Source: Fictibacillus nanhaiensis
GTDB lineage: Bacteria; Bacillota; Bacilli; Bacillales; Fictibacillaceae
DNA: 64,000 bases
Assembly: GCF_023715445.1 (NCBI RefSeq)
Contig: NZ_JAMBOD010000009.1
Coordinates: 62,001 to 126,000, forward strand
Direction of reading: 5' to 3'
Positions 34,410 to 43,718 of the stretch are shown here, piece after piece. Each line of letters starts with the position of its first letter. Position 1 is the stretch's first letter. A program made the position numbers and the translations under genes. The notes beneath the pieces were generated by a model that worked only from the letters and a program-made list of their open reading frames with translations, had not been told where the DNA came from and searched no databases.

Positions 34410-35030
34410 TTATTGAGCGAAAAGATGATTGCCGATTTTGGTTACGGACTGACGGGAGAAGATCCAGGTATTCGTTGCAAGGTCAGGATTATAATAATAA
34501 ACTGAACCGTATGTAGGATCCCAGCCCAGGATAGCATCGATCACGGCACGATAAGCATAGCTGTTAGGTTTTAAATGATACTGTCCATCATGAACAGCTG
34601 TAAAAGCATTGGTTTGAAGGATGACATCTTCCACACTGTCCGGGAATGAAGGATCGTCTAAACGGTTCAAAATGACGGCTGCAACCGCAACTTTTCCTAT
34701 GTATGACTCGCCTCTTGCTTCTCCATGGACCACTCTGGCCATTTTTTCAACTTCGTTAAGCATCATAATGGTGGAAGGACCCACAATTCCATCAGAAGAC
34801 AGGTTGGTCTTATACTGAAAATCCATGACAGCTTTCTCTGTAATCGGACCATAATATCCTGTTACAGGACCATAGAAGAAACCCATTTCTTTTAAATCTC
34901 TCTGAAGCTCTGAAACCTCATATCCTTGACTCCCCATCTTTAAAAGACTGTGCGCCTCTGCTTTTGAAGGTACAAAAAGCACCGCTGCAGTAATTAATAA
35001 GAGGATACATTTACTTATAAAATTTTTCAT
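34410..35030 (-). CDS. SleB-type cell wall/cortex hydrolase
   Basis: A 206-residue exported protein. Signal peptide about 1-26 (ending AEA). A peptidoglycan-binding domain follows (about 30-90: GSQGYEVSELQRDLKEMGFFYGP ... AVMDFQYKTNLSSDGIVG), then the SleB/CwlJ hydrolase domain with the catalytic Glu in ARVVHGEARGE and AVAAVILNRLDDPSFPDSV. SleB acts in spore cortex lysis; short paralogues such as YkvT have vegetative or unknown roles. No ypeB partner is adjacent, so it is more likely such a paralogue. Confidence 0.9.
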   Translation of the reverse strand: MKNFISKCILLLITAAVLFVPSKAEAHSLLKMGSQGYEVSELQRDLKEMGFFYGPVTGYYGPITEKAVMDFQYKTNLSSDGIVGPSTIMMLNEVEKMARVVHGEARGESYIGKVAVAAVILNRLDDPSFPDSVEDVILQTNAFTAVHDGQYHLKPNSYAYRAVIDAILGWDPTYGSVYYYNPDLATNTWIFSRQSVTKIGNHLFAQ

Positions 35031-35246
35031 TATTGGCTCCTTTCTCCACTTTTTTCTATATTTTATCAGTTAATAAAAGCAAGGACATGAAGCGGTTGTT
35101 CTATTTTTTATTATTGAAAAACTCACCAAAAAGTAGGAAGTTATGACAAATTCCTATACTATCCTACCAACTTTTCATAATTAGCGTTTCGTTTAGAAAA
35201 CATAGGGTAAATTAGGAATTTATTCTTTCGGGAGATTACATATAGG

Positions 35247-35396
35247 GACCTGATTGGTGCAGATCTTAGAGACGCTGATCTGAGCGGAGCAGATCTCAGA
35301 GACAGTATCTTTCTCACTCAAGCACAAGTAAATGCAGCCAGAGGAAACAGCAAAACCATATACCGGCTAGATTATACATTCCAGAACATTGGCTGA
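35247..35396 (+). pseudogene. Pentapeptide-repeat protein, C-terminal remnant
   Basis: Fifty in-frame codons read DLIGADLRDADLSGADLRDS, the A(D/N)LxG repeat, then IFLTQAQVNAARGNSKT, which is the usual C-terminal end of Bacillaceae pentapeptide-repeat proteins. Upstream the frame reaches a TAA after only a few codons, and no start or ribosome binding site is present. Some 150 or more residues of the N-terminal helix are lost. The rest of 35031-35485 holds only AT-rich sequence and the ribosome binding site of the next gene. Confidence 0.75.
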
Positions 35397-35485
35397 AGTC
35401 TGCAAAATAACAATTTTTATATAATATGAGTAATTTGCTTCCGAAAGGATATAGTAACAATGAATAATCCTTAGGAGGCAGAATG

Positions 35486-35614
35486 ATGGAAAATACGAGT
35501 GATTTTGTAGAAAAATTGCATGACGATCAGGAGAAAGCTGAAAAGAATAAGAAGCAGGGAAAAGGTAATCCTCACCAAAAACTGCCCAATAAGAAGCACA
35601 CTACAAATAAGTGA
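35486..35614 (+). CDS. DUF4023 family protein (42 aa)
   Basis: Forty-two codons: MENTSDFVEKLHDDQEKAEK, NKKQGKGNPHQKLPNKKH and a short tail. The pattern of a short acidic helix followed by KQGKGNPxxKLPNK is that of the DUF4023 family, small proteins found in spore-formers with no known role. AGGAGG lies 7 nt before the second of two adjacent ATGs, which I take as start. A terminator follows. Confidence 0.8.
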   Translation: MENTSDFVEKLHDDQEKAEKNKKQGKGNPHQKLPNKKHTTNK

Positions 35615-35629
35615 ATACACAATATGTAT

Positions 35630-35666
35630 CAACCACAGTGGAATATCTCATTGTGGTTTTTTATTT
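35630..35666 (+). terminator. Intrinsic terminator
   Basis: AACCACA pairs with TGTGGTT, then TTTTATTTTT. Confidence 0.78.
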
Positions 35667-35677
35667 TTCCGGAAGTT

Positions 35678-36460
35678 TTAGAAACAAATCGACGGATCCG
35701 GGCAGAATGCCGGATTCTTTTTGCACATTTCTTTCGCGAACTTCGGATAAAGCTTGCTTAATTGATAGAAGTAGCAAGTGATTTTATGATTCAGCCTGAC
35801 GCTGCAATTTTCAAATTTCAATTGGACTTCTTTTCCAGCTGGCATGTTCATTAGAGGTTCCTTTCGAAATAATAGAGGCGTTACATGGTTCGTAACAGAA
35901 TCGTAGACATTTACAATGCGTACGCTGTTTTTTACTTCTTTAAAAAATCGGCGAACGAACTCTGTGTTGCCGATCGGCAAGGTAGCAAACGTATAGAGAA
36001 TAGGGTTTCGGAATTTAGTGTTTGCGGCTGCATCCAGTGTGAAAAGTGTTGCCAGACAAGCACCCAGGCTATGACCGGTCACGAGCAGTTTTTTTTCAGA
36101 AGAAATCCGTTTTAGTACGGTTAAAATGATGCCCCGGGCTGCCGAATAAATGCGAGTGATCCCACGATGTGTCTTGCCGCTGTTCTTTACGAAGGGGTAC
36201 GTAATTTGGGGGATGTCCAGATAAGAGGTTACATTTTTAAGTGTTGCTGTACCGCGAAAAACGACCACAACGTGCTCGGCAGACTCTGCGATAAATCCGA
36301 AAATCTCACCTGAGACGGAAGGGATTGGAGACTTTAGGGAATATCCCTTTGGGAGTGTGAAAGTTTTGTCTTCACTCATTTGATAAGCCTGATAACACAT
36401 GACGGCCAAAAACATAGCCAGATGGCCATCATAACCATAGACTTTTTTGTCTTTACTCAT
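35678..36460 (-). CDS. Lipase family protein (class 3 alpha/beta hydrolase)
   Basis: A 260-residue class 3 lipase-type hydrolase without a signal peptide. The nucleophile elbow is VTGHSLGACLATLF (GHSLG), the oxyanion region VVVFRGTA, a catalytic Asp is likely in VNVYDSVTN and His in LNHKITCYF. The substrate is unknown. The C-terminus has several Cys (MCKKNPAFCPDPSIC). I start it at the ATG at 36460, 9 nt after GGGAG. Confidence 0.87.
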   Translation of the reverse strand: MSKDKKVYGYDGHLAMFLAVMCYQAYQMSEDKTFTLPKGYSLKSPIPSVSGEIFGFIAESAEHVVVVFRGTATLKNVTSYLDIPQITYPFVKNSGKTHRGITRIYSAARGIILTVLKRISSEKKLLVTGHSLGACLATLFTLDAAANTKFRNPILYTFATLPIGNTEFVRRFFKEVKNSVRIVNVYDSVTNHVTPLLFRKEPLMNMPAGKEVQLKFENCSVRLNHKITCYFYQLSKLYPKFAKEMCKKNPAFCPDPSICF

Positions 36461-36469
36461 TAGCACCAC

Positions 36470-36810
36470 TCCCGTCAGAATACTAGATGTAATAGTATAT
36501 GAGAGAGTACAAGGGCAGGTATAGACGTGTATTCATAAATATAGCCTAAGTTACAATTTTAAAAGAGAATAAGGATTATTGTTTTTTCTATACATTTCAT
36601 GAATGTACTCACCTTCTTAAGAAAAATTCTTTAAGATCAGAGGGCATTTCATAATCATAAAAAGCTTGGGGGATTAGTTTGTCCCCAAGCTTTTATCATA
36701 AGTATGTGCCTCATGAGCCATTTATTCATTTTTGAGTGAATAGATTATTCATACCCTCTATGTAATTATAATGAATTCAATACAAAGCGGGAAAATATGT
36801 TAAGGCGGTT
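36470..36810. other. Intergenic region with one strong hairpin
   Basis: About 340 AT-rich nt. The only structure is the hairpin at 36659-36696. No protein remnant seen. Confidence 0.5.
36659..36696. terminator. Bidirectional terminator
   Basis: AAAAGCTTGGGG pairs perfectly with CCCCAAGCTTTT. On the minus strand it lies about 115 nt past the end of hpt and is the likely end of that transcript. Confidence 0.8.
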
Positions 36811-37338
36811 TTAGACTTCCTTTAATGTAGCTATGTATGGCAGGTTTCGGTACATCTCTGCATAATCGATCCCATAACCAATAATGAACTTATCTGGAAT
36901 AACAAATCCTGCATAATCTGCTTTTAAATCTACTTTTCGGCGCTCTGGTTTATCCAGCAAGGTACAGATCTTCATGGATTTTGGTTTATGAAGCTGGAAA
37001 TGCTCTCTTAAAAAGCTGAGCGTTAAACCTGAGTCAATGATATCTTCCACAACCACGACATTTTTACCTGTTATGTTTACATCGATATCCTTTAACAGTC
37101 GGACTTTTCCAGTAGTTACAGTTTGATTGCCGTAACTTGAAGCTACTACAAAATCAACATTAACTTTTCCGTCTAGCTCGCGGATCAAATCTGACGCAAA
37201 GACAAATGCACCTTTTAAAACAATTATAAACACAAGGGGTTCATCTTGGAAATCCTGTTTAATCTGTGCACCGATTTCTTTTACTTTTTGCTTCAATTGT
37301 TCTCCGGTTATTAAAATTTCATCCAATTCGTATCCCAT
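36811..37338 (-). CDS. hpt: Hypoxanthine phosphoribosyltransferase
   Basis: A 175-residue purine salvage enzyme that makes IMP or GMP from hypoxanthine or guanine and PRPP. Seen: IIVLKGAFVFASDLIREL, the flexible loop VASSYGNQT, the PRPP motif VVVVEDIIDSGLTLS, and the purine-binding Lys in DYAGFVIPDKFIIGYG. In Bacillus the main hpt gene lies between tilS and ftsH; this one stands alone, so it may be a second copy. AGGAAGGTGAG precedes the ATG. Confidence 0.92.
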   Translation of the reverse strand: MGYELDEILITGEQLKQKVKEIGAQIKQDFQDEPLVFIIVLKGAFVFASDLIRELDGKVNVDFVVASSYGNQTVTTGKVRLLKDIDVNITGKNVVVVEDIIDSGLTLSFLREHFQLHKPKSMKICTLLDKPERRKVDLKADYAGFVIPDKFIIGYGIDYAEMYRNLPYIATLKEV

Positions 37339-37453
37339 AATCTCACCTTCCTAGTTCGTATTGTCTCCTAATAGGGTTAATTCATTAAATATAAGACTAA
37401 AAATAATGAGAACTTGAGGATCTGTTCAATCCCCCAAACGTTTTAATGAATGA

Positions 37454-38914
37454 TCAAACTGAGCTCTCCTCAACAGATCGTTCTCTTTCCTTGATAAGTA
37501 ATAAAGAGATTCCAAAGCCAATGATTACCAGCAACAACATTACACCATAGATCACATGAACGCCAGAAGCCAAGATTTCTTGAAGCTGAACAAGTTTTTC
37601 AGTCGGCAGATTTCCGTGCTCAAAGGAAGCATTCAAATCGAGATCGTCTTGACCGGCTTTTTTTGCTTTCGAGAGGGTGATAATGTTAAAAATCGTTCCG
37701 AATACAGCAGATCCAAGCGTCTGGCTGAACGTATTCGTGAACGTGTTCGATGCTACTGCAACACCTCTTTTACTTGTGGGTACAGAGGACTGGATGATCA
37801 GCATGAAAATCGGCATCATGAGCCCCATTCCAAGTCCCAATGTGCCGGAAGCAACATAGATAAGAAACGTTGAAGAATGAGCAGTAAGGGCGAAAAATAT
37901 GAACGAAGCCCCACTCACAATAGCCAATCCTGACGTAATGATCCAATTATCTCTTAAGCGCCCAACGAGATGGCCTGCAACAAGTGATCCAAGCGTCCAG
38001 CACACAGGAAGAGGCATAAGCACGAGACCAGCTTGTGTCGCCGTTTTTCCCATCACACCTTGACTCCAGATCGGCAGATAAATCGTGATACAGATCACAA
38101 TAGCTCCAACGATCAACGTTAAACTATTTACGATCAATACACTGCGGTTCTTAAACAGATTAAGCGGAATAAGCGGTTCAGGTGACTTTAATTCAATCCG
38201 AACAAAAGCGATAAACGTGATAAATGCAAAGATGAAAAGTCCGATAATCATCGGGCTCGCCCATTCCTGTGTCTGGCTTCCTGTTAGAAGGGCATAAAGG
38301 AAGGCGATCGTCCCAAGTGAGAACGTAACGGCACCCTTGTAATCAATATACGGTTTTCCTTTTGTGAGATTTTCCTTATAATTCACGACGAGCATGAAGA
38401 ATGCGAAAAGACCGAACGGAATGTTTAAGAAAAAGATATAGCGCCATGAGAGAGTGTCCACTAAGAAGCCTCCCATTAATGGACCTATAACGCCAGCTAC
38501 ACCCCAAACAGCAGAGATCCAACCTTGTGCTTTCGCTCTGTCCTTTGCCTCGGAATAGAGGTCGCCAATAATCGTCATCGTAATCGGCATAACAGCCCCG
38601 GCACCAAGACCTTGAATAGCACGATAAAAAATCAGCTGTTCCATCGACATAGCAATCCCGCAAAGCGCTGATCCGACCAAGAAGAGAACGATCCCTGACA
38701 GTATCACTTTCTTCCGTCCGAAAAGATCAGCGAGTTTCCCGTAGATCGGAGTGGATACCGCGGTAGCTAGCATGTAGACCGCATACACCCAGCTGACGAG
38801 CTCAATCCCGGAAAGATCACTCGTGATCCGGGGGACGGCTGTACTGACTATTGTGCCTTCCATCGCAGCAAGGACAGTCACGAGCAGCAACGCAGTCATA
38901 ATTTGTTTTTTCAT
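37454..38914 (-). CDS. MDR family MFS transporter (DHA2, 14 TM)
   Basis: A 486-residue exporter of the drug:H+ antiporter-2 family. Seen: LAAMEGTIVSTAVPRI in helix 1, motif A GKLADLFGRKKVIL, the antiporter motif C region AVWGVAGVIGPLMGGFLVD, and fourteen hydrophobic segments. The export substrate is unknown. AAGGAGG fixes the ATG at 38914. A family I repeat array lies 130-280 nt upstream, read antisense to this gene. No TetR or MarR regulator is adjacent. Confidence 0.9.
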   Translation of the reverse strand: MKKQIMTALLLVTVLAAMEGTIVSTAVPRITSDLSGIELVSWVYAVYMLATAVSTPIYGKLADLFGRKKVILSGIVLFLVGSALCGIAMSMEQLIFYRAIQGLGAGAVMPITMTIIGDLYSEAKDRAKAQGWISAVWGVAGVIGPLMGGFLVDTLSWRYIFFLNIPFGLFAFFMLVVNYKENLTKGKPYIDYKGAVTFSLGTIAFLYALLTGSQTQEWASPMIIGLFIFAFITFIAFVRIELKSPEPLIPLNLFKNRSVLIVNSLTLIVGAIVICITIYLPIWSQGVMGKTATQAGLVLMPLPVCWTLGSLVAGHLVGRLRDNWIITSGLAIVSGASFIFFALTAHSSTFLIYVASGTLGLGMGLMMPIFMLIIQSSVPTSKRGVAVASNTFTNTFSQTLGSAVFGTIFNIITLSKAKKAGQDDLDLNASFEHGNLPTEKLVQLQEILASGVHVIYGVMLLLVIIGFGISLLLIKERERSVEESSV

Positions 38915-39040
38915 TAGAATCCTCCTTAAAACAAGGCAAAACATCTAAACACTTAATAAAACCATAAAAAAGTTCATCGCAACAAAGAAATATATTACCA
39001 CTAAAGGCCTTTTAAAGCTATCACGTAACTTAGTTAGGAG

Positions 39041-39191
39041 CGTTCTGAGCAAAACGAGAGGAGTTCGGAGTGAAACGAAGGGGGATTGGAGCGAAACTTG
39101 AGGGATATTGGGCGAAAGGCAGAGCAGTTGGGGCGAACAGAGCAAGATGTTGAGCGAACGTGTAATAAATTTAAGAACACGTACCGTAAAA
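39041..39191 (+). repeat. Family I phased repeat array, copy C
   Basis: The cleanest array: the variable base of the GAGCGAAAC-like unit is at 39050, 39071, 39092, 39113, 39134 and 39155, exactly 21 nt each; an extra GAGC at 39038-39041 is out of phase. It ends in the 33-nt module at 39159-39191 (CGTGTAATAAATTTAAG, AACACGTACCGTAAAA). Here the array lies antisense to both flanking minus-strand genes, unlike copies A, B and D. Confidence 0.87.
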
Positions 39192-39216
39192 TAAAAAAGA
39201 AGAAGCAGATCGCTTC
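39192..39216 (-). terminator. Terminator of the 39227 gene
   Basis: GAAGC pairs with GCTTC; on the minus strand TTCTTTTTTATTTT follows. It abuts the end module of repeat copy C. Confidence 0.65.
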
Positions 39217-39226
39217 TCCCTTGTCG

Positions 39227-39418
39227 TTATTCTTCTTCGTCTTTCCGTTTTACGCCTGTTGTATCGAAACCAGGCTTCTGTTCGAATTCATATTCAACAT
39301 TTAATTCTTTTGCAAATTCGTATTCCTCGCTGTTTGAATCCGAGATTTGATTCTTTGGAACTTGCGGCAGGGAAGTGAGATTCTTATCTTTGTTTCCCTT
39401 ATGATGGTGGTGTCTCAT
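39227..39418 (-). CDS. Small YfhD-like protein (63 aa)
   Basis: Sixty-three residues: a His-rich head MRHHHHKGNKDKN, then LTSLPQVPKNQISDSNSEE and an acidic tail. The KDKNxxxLPQVPKN part resembles the YfhD family of small Bacillaceae proteins, though the tail differs. Its function is unknown. AGAGGAAG lies upstream of the ATG and a terminator follows. Confidence 0.6.
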   Translation of the reverse strand: MRHHHHKGNKDKNLTSLPQVPKNQISDSNSEEYEFAKELNVEYEFEQKPGFDTTGVKRKDEEE

Positions 39419-39501
39419 GCTACATAACTTCCTCTCATGAAAATTATCGTTCTCCTATAGGTTGTGAAGTTATCGTATTTTTTATGAAAATAGTTAAAAA
39501 G

Positions 39502-39543
39502 AACAGCCTGCTAAAACGAAGTGTTTTAACAGGCTGTTTTTAA
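39502..39543. terminator. Bidirectional terminator after the subtilase gene
   Basis: AACAGCCTG pairs with CAGGCTGTT, extended inward by CTAAAAC with GTTTTAA; T-runs on both strands. Confidence 0.85.
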
Positions 39544-39561
39544 ACAGCTTATTCATTAGAA

Positions 39562-42500
39562 TTACTTTAAACCGTATGCCTTGATGATTTCTTGAGAAAT
39601 TTTATTCCCTTCATCATCCCAAGCTGATGCTAGGAGGGAAACAGACTTACTTTTCTTAGGGTTATTGATTTTAGCAACCCATCGATCATCTGCTGTTCGC
39701 TCAAGCTTTACAGATTTCCAGGACTCGCCTTCATTAAAGGAAACGTCCAGCGTTGCTCCTTCCAGATTACCGTATCCGGCAACACCATCCAACTTAGCAG
39801 CAGATAGCACGAGTGTAGTAGATGGAGCTGCGAGTGCATTTCCTTCCATGTCTGTATCTACTTTGTAATCAAGAGAATAGAACGGAAGCAGCGTACGGAA
39901 ATCCTCCCCTTTTCCAGACCAGAATGTCCATTCTGTATGAGTGCTTACAGAAGTTGACCAGCGATTTTGATCACGTTTTGCATCCGTTACTAGGCGATAT
40001 TGTTTCCTCTCTTCAGAAATACCGCTGAATACATTGAGGGCTTGGCTTTTTCCTTCTTTAATAAGCGTATCTCCCTGGTATAGCTTATGTGTCTGATTTT
40101 TCACCGATTCATCATAACCGGTACCGCCTGTAGAGCCTTTTGTTGAATCTGCCCAAGCCGGAATGTTGAACTGGAACGAGTTCCCTTGGCGGTTAGGCGT
40201 CCAATAGCCTTCACCTAAGCGTGGACGAACTACTGGGGAGAACCAGTCTTCATCCAATTTTCCGCCTTTTTCATATGTGACAGACGGCTGGCGGACTTCC
40301 CATTGGCTGTCTAGTACTTCTGCATGGTGATACCAGCGTGTATCTTTTACTGCAGAAACCCACTCTGTTCGAACAGAAGGCAGCTGCAATTTGTATAAGA
40401 ACCCAACCGCTCCTCTTGTATGAGGACGCAGATCGTAACGGAACTCTCCGCCAGGCGCTTCACGGTCTGATTTATAGCGCGTATCGATCTTGACGAGTTC
40501 ATCGTTGGATGGTGCATATTTTAAATCTTTTGGAATCTGATCTTGGTGAACATCCATCAGATCATAAACATATGGCGTGTTCACTTCACCTTCAACAAAC
40601 AGCTTTAGGCTGCCAGAGCGTGCTGCTTTAATCACTTGATCGCCTTCGCTTTTACTGATTCCAGCTACAGCAAGAGGGATGTCTGTATAATCTGGATTTC
40701 CTGCAAAAACACTGAATTCCTTATCTTCATTATTGACGATGATCAACAGCTTCGCGCCCGCTGCATGTGCGGCAACAGATTGCTCAGAAGGTGTAACTTC
40801 ACTGTTTCGATCAACAATAACTGCTTTACCTTTTGCATTTAGTCTTTCATAATCAGCCGCCGTTCCGTTTCCGGCGTATACAGTTGATAAGTTGTATTTG
40901 CCATCAAGAGGTGTGCTGCCTGCTAAAGGAATATCATCCAATACTTTCCCTTTAAAATTGATCTCAAGGTAAGGTTTGATTAAACGCCAGCGAGTTAAAT
41001 ATTCGAACTCTCCGTCTTCCACTTCATTCGTTGGAGCAGCATACATCTTATCGATCCATACCGGCAATAAATTGATATGGCTCATCGTTTTGCCCTCAAT
41101 AGAACGGTAGTACTCCATACGCTGATAGCTTGGTTCCGTGTTCTTTGGCACTTCGACTTTAATTTCTTTTGCTTTTCGTGCATCAAGTTCTACGGTTTGC
41201 TGTCCGTCTAATATAATCTCTGGATTACCGACTAATGCGATACCGCGGTGATCTGTATTTGTATCCACTTCCATCATAGCCATTGCGGAATACGTACCAG
41301 GGCGTAAACGTAGTTCTGTTGTGCCATTTACAGCTACGATCTCAGGATCCATGTCTTTGCTAAAAAGCGCTGCATACGCAAGTGTAGGGTTTCCGTTACG
41401 GTCAGTAGCCTTAAGCGTCAGTGTATACTTCTCTTCTTCCTTCACCATACCCATTGACGTATGAGCCACTTGTTTTCCGTCAGCATCCGTCGCTGTCAGG
41501 TGGCCTTCATAACGTGCACCCAGTTCACCAAGCTTTGGATCTAAGGTTAGCGTTACGTTCTTCGTTCCATTAGCCGGAACAGTGATCTGGCTGTCAGATA
41601 CGTTCAGCATCCCGTTTGGTGAAGCCTCACCATCTGCATTTTTAAAATCAGCTTGGAGGTTCAGCGATACTGCAGAATCGCTTGTGTTCGTGTACGTGAC
41701 TGTTTTTTGTACAGGCTGAGCATTATCGTGTGGCCACTTGAAGAAACCGAACGATAGAGAACCCGTTGCTCGGACTGTGCTGTTTGCAGCTGCTGGGACA
41801 TCCAGTCGGCCAGTACCAATATGATAAGGTGAATAATTTAACTTTTTAGACGTACTCATCAATGCTTCTTTTAGTTGAGCGCCTGTCCAGTCTGGATTCT
41901 TCTGGAGTAAAAGTGCCGCTGCTCCTGCTACGTGTGGAGTAGCCATTGATGTTCCACTCATGCTTCTATAAGAACCACTTCCTGATGAAAGACCAGAACG
42001 GGCTGCAACGATATCAACTCCCGGTGCAGATAGGTCAGGTTTCAATCCCTTATCTCCATAACGAGGTCCTTTTGATGTAAAATAAGCAATTTTGTCTGCC
42101 TTATCAACTGCACCGATCGTTAAAGCAGCATCTGCAGCACCAGGTGAACCGATGGCTCCTTCATAACCTGAATTTCCGGCAGCAATAACAAATAGCGCAC
42201 CTTTTTCTTCACTCAGTCTATTTACGGCCTGAGCCATAGGATCCGTTTCGTCACTAGGCTCGCTGCTTCCCAAACTCATGCTTACAATCTTGGCGTTGTC
42301 TGAAGCCCATTCCATACCGTCGATGATCCATGAATCTAAACCGCTGCCTGCGTCATTTAACACTTTACCAACGATCAAACGCGCTTCAGGGGCAACCCCT
42401 TTATTTTTTCCTTCAGAAGCTGCACCTGTCCCTAGTACAGTTGATGCTACATGTGTACCATGTCCGTGCTTGTCATCTACTGTTTCGCCAGGTACAAAAC

Positions 42501-43281
42501 TTTTCGATTCTTCAATTTGACCGGAAAGATCAGGGTGATTAGGATCAATTCCAGAGTCAAGTACTGCTACTTTAATTCCCTTGCCGGTAAAACCGGAATC
42601 CCATACAGTGTTGGCACCAATTTGAGGTATACTCTGTTCTAAACTCGCTTCTACACGTCCATCCAGCCAAATTTTTTCGATGCCATGGTCGAATAAAGAA
42701 TTCGGCGCTTCTTTTTGTGATGGAGCATCTTCAGGTGTAATATCTTCCCAGAATGTATCCGCTTCCTTTTTAGAAGTGGAAAGAGCAGCACCATTGATGC
42801 TCTCTAACACGCGAACGGTCTTAGCCCCTTTAGGTGCAGGTTTATTCTGTTGAACAGATCTGGCTTTTGTCTCTTCATACTCCACGATAACGGGCAGTGA
42901 AGACATTTTTTTGTCATCATAGCCATTTTTGATCAGTTCCGTGACATTGAAAAGATCCTTGTCCAATTTGTCAGCTGCTACATAAGGCATAGCGGAAGTT
43001 GGAATAACATAGGTTTCATCTCCAATGGTCAGTACTTGAGCACCAGAACTATTGCGGTCGGCCGGTTCCACGTTGATGATTTGTTTTCCGCCTTCAATCG
43101 TTGTTATTTTCACGATATCCCCTGTGATCAGGGTGATGGTTTGTTCACCTGAACTTGCCGCATTTTCAATAGTCGCATCCTTTGCTGCATGATCAAACGC
43201 GGTTACGCTTGTTAATGGTGATGCCAGCATAACTGTGGATAACGTGGCTGCAAAAATGCTCTTCATATTCCATTTTTTCAC
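39562..43281 (-). CDS. Large secreted S8 subtilisin-like serine protease with PA domain
   Basis: A 1239-residue exported protease. Signal peptide about 1-29 (SPLTSVTAFD), propeptide to about 215, then a subtilase domain with Asp242 in VAVLDSGIDPNHPDL, His274 in HGHGTHVAS, Asn370 in AAGNSG and Ser445 in MSGTSMATPHVAG. About 800-920 is a protease-associated domain (GKAVIVDRNSEVTPSEQ, AGAKLLIIVNNED, DIPLAVAGISKSEGD). The rest is beta-rich. The size and order resemble long actinomycete and Bacillus subtilases rather than short subtilisin. GTG start after TAGGAGG. It forms a single-gene unit. Confidence 0.92.
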   Translation of the reverse strand: MKKWNMKSIFAATLSTVMLASPLTSVTAFDHAAKDATIENAASSGEQTITLITGDIVKITTIEGGKQIINVEPADRNSSGAQVLTIGDETYVIPTSAMPYVAADKLDKDLFNVTELIKNGYDDKKMSSLPVIVEYEETKARSVQQNKPAPKGAKTVRVLESINGAALSTSKKEADTFWEDITPEDAPSQKEAPNSLFDHGIEKIWLDGRVEASLEQSIPQIGANTVWDSGFTGKGIKVAVLDSGIDPNHPDLSGQIEESKSFVPGETVDDKHGHGTHVASTVLGTGAASEGKNKGVAPEARLIVGKVLNDAGSGLDSWIIDGMEWASDNAKIVSMSLGSSEPSDETDPMAQAVNRLSEEKGALFVIAAGNSGYEGAIGSPGAADAALTIGAVDKADKIAYFTSKGPRYGDKGLKPDLSAPGVDIVAARSGLSSGSGSYRSMSGTSMATPHVAGAAALLLQKNPDWTGAQLKEALMSTSKKLNYSPYHIGTGRLDVPAAANSTVRATGSLSFGFFKWPHDNAQPVQKTVTYTNTSDSAVSLNLQADFKNADGEASPNGMLNVSDSQITVPANGTKNVTLTLDPKLGELGARYEGHLTATDADGKQVAHTSMGMVKEEEKYTLTLKATDRNGNPTLAYAALFSKDMDPEIVAVNGTTELRLRPGTYSAMAMMEVDTNTDHRGIALVGNPEIILDGQQTVELDARKAKEIKVEVPKNTEPSYQRMEYYRSIEGKTMSHINLLPVWIDKMYAAPTNEVEDGEFEYLTRWRLIKPYLEINFKGKVLDDIPLAGSTPLDGKYNLSTVYAGNGTAADYERLNAKGKAVIVDRNSEVTPSEQSVAAHAAGAKLLIIVNNEDKEFSVFAGNPDYTDIPLAVAGISKSEGDQVIKAARSGSLKLFVEGEVNTPYVYDLMDVHQDQIPKDLKYAPSNDELVKIDTRYKSDREAPGGEFRYDLRPHTRGAVGFLYKLQLPSVRTEWVSAVKDTRWYHHAEVLDSQWEVRQPSVTYEKGGKLDEDWFSPVVRPRLGEGYWTPNRQGNSFQFNIPAWADSTKGSTGGTGYDESVKNQTHKLYQGDTLIKEGKSQALNVFSGISEERKQYRLVTDAKRDQNRWSTSVSTHTEWTFWSGKGEDFRTLLPFYSLDYKVDTDMEGNALAAPSTTLVLSAAKLDGVAGYGNLEGATLDVSFNEGESWKSVKLERTADDRWVAKINNPKKSKSVSLLASAWDDEGNKISQEIIKAYGLK

Positions 43282-43718
43282 GGTATATCCTCCTAGTGTA
43301 TTTAGAATAGTAAATAAGGTTACATATCGAAGGTAACTATGTAGATTATAAGTTTACTAGGATCTATTCATGAAACACCCCCGAATTAAGAAATGATCTT
43401 ATTCATGAAGAATAAATAAGCGGTACATTAACTGTGACAGGATTCTAGATGAGGAGTACTAATTTACAATGAATTGTATAGTGACTTGTTTGGATTGACA
43501 AAGGGGGTTTTTATGAAGGGCTAGAGACCTATTTTTATAGAAAAATAGTCTTTTATTGTTCGAAAAATCTGGAAATGTAAGACGAAGGAACCAAAATCAA
43601 TGCGAAGAGTTGGGGTTTTTGATAATAAAAAATAAAATGACGCTTCCTAGAAGGAGGAAAGTGCTTATTTTGCATGAAAATGTCAGTTTTTTATGCAATA
43701 AAAAAAGGAAGAAGTACT
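43282..43718. other. Intergenic region, no gene seen
   Basis: About 440 AT-rich nt upstream of the protease gene and downstream of the FUSC gene. An inverted repeat GTTAC (43319-43323) and GTAAC (43333-43337) lies 38 nt upstream of the protease start and could be regulatory, but it is short. A TTGCAT/ATGCAA hairpin (about 43670-43693) is near the right end. No protein remnant seen. Confidence 0.5.

Noticed and set aside
38945-39145. Minus-strand reading frame through repeat copy C, with a heptad-like SLRTPLVLLRT pattern
   Set aside because: The regularity comes from the exact 21-nt repeat. Copies A and D contain 20-nt steps that would break any frame, and there is no ribosome binding site.
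43319-43337. Inverted repeat GTTAC/GTAAC as an operator of the protease gene
   Set aside because: Only five bases per half; too likely by chance to list as a site.
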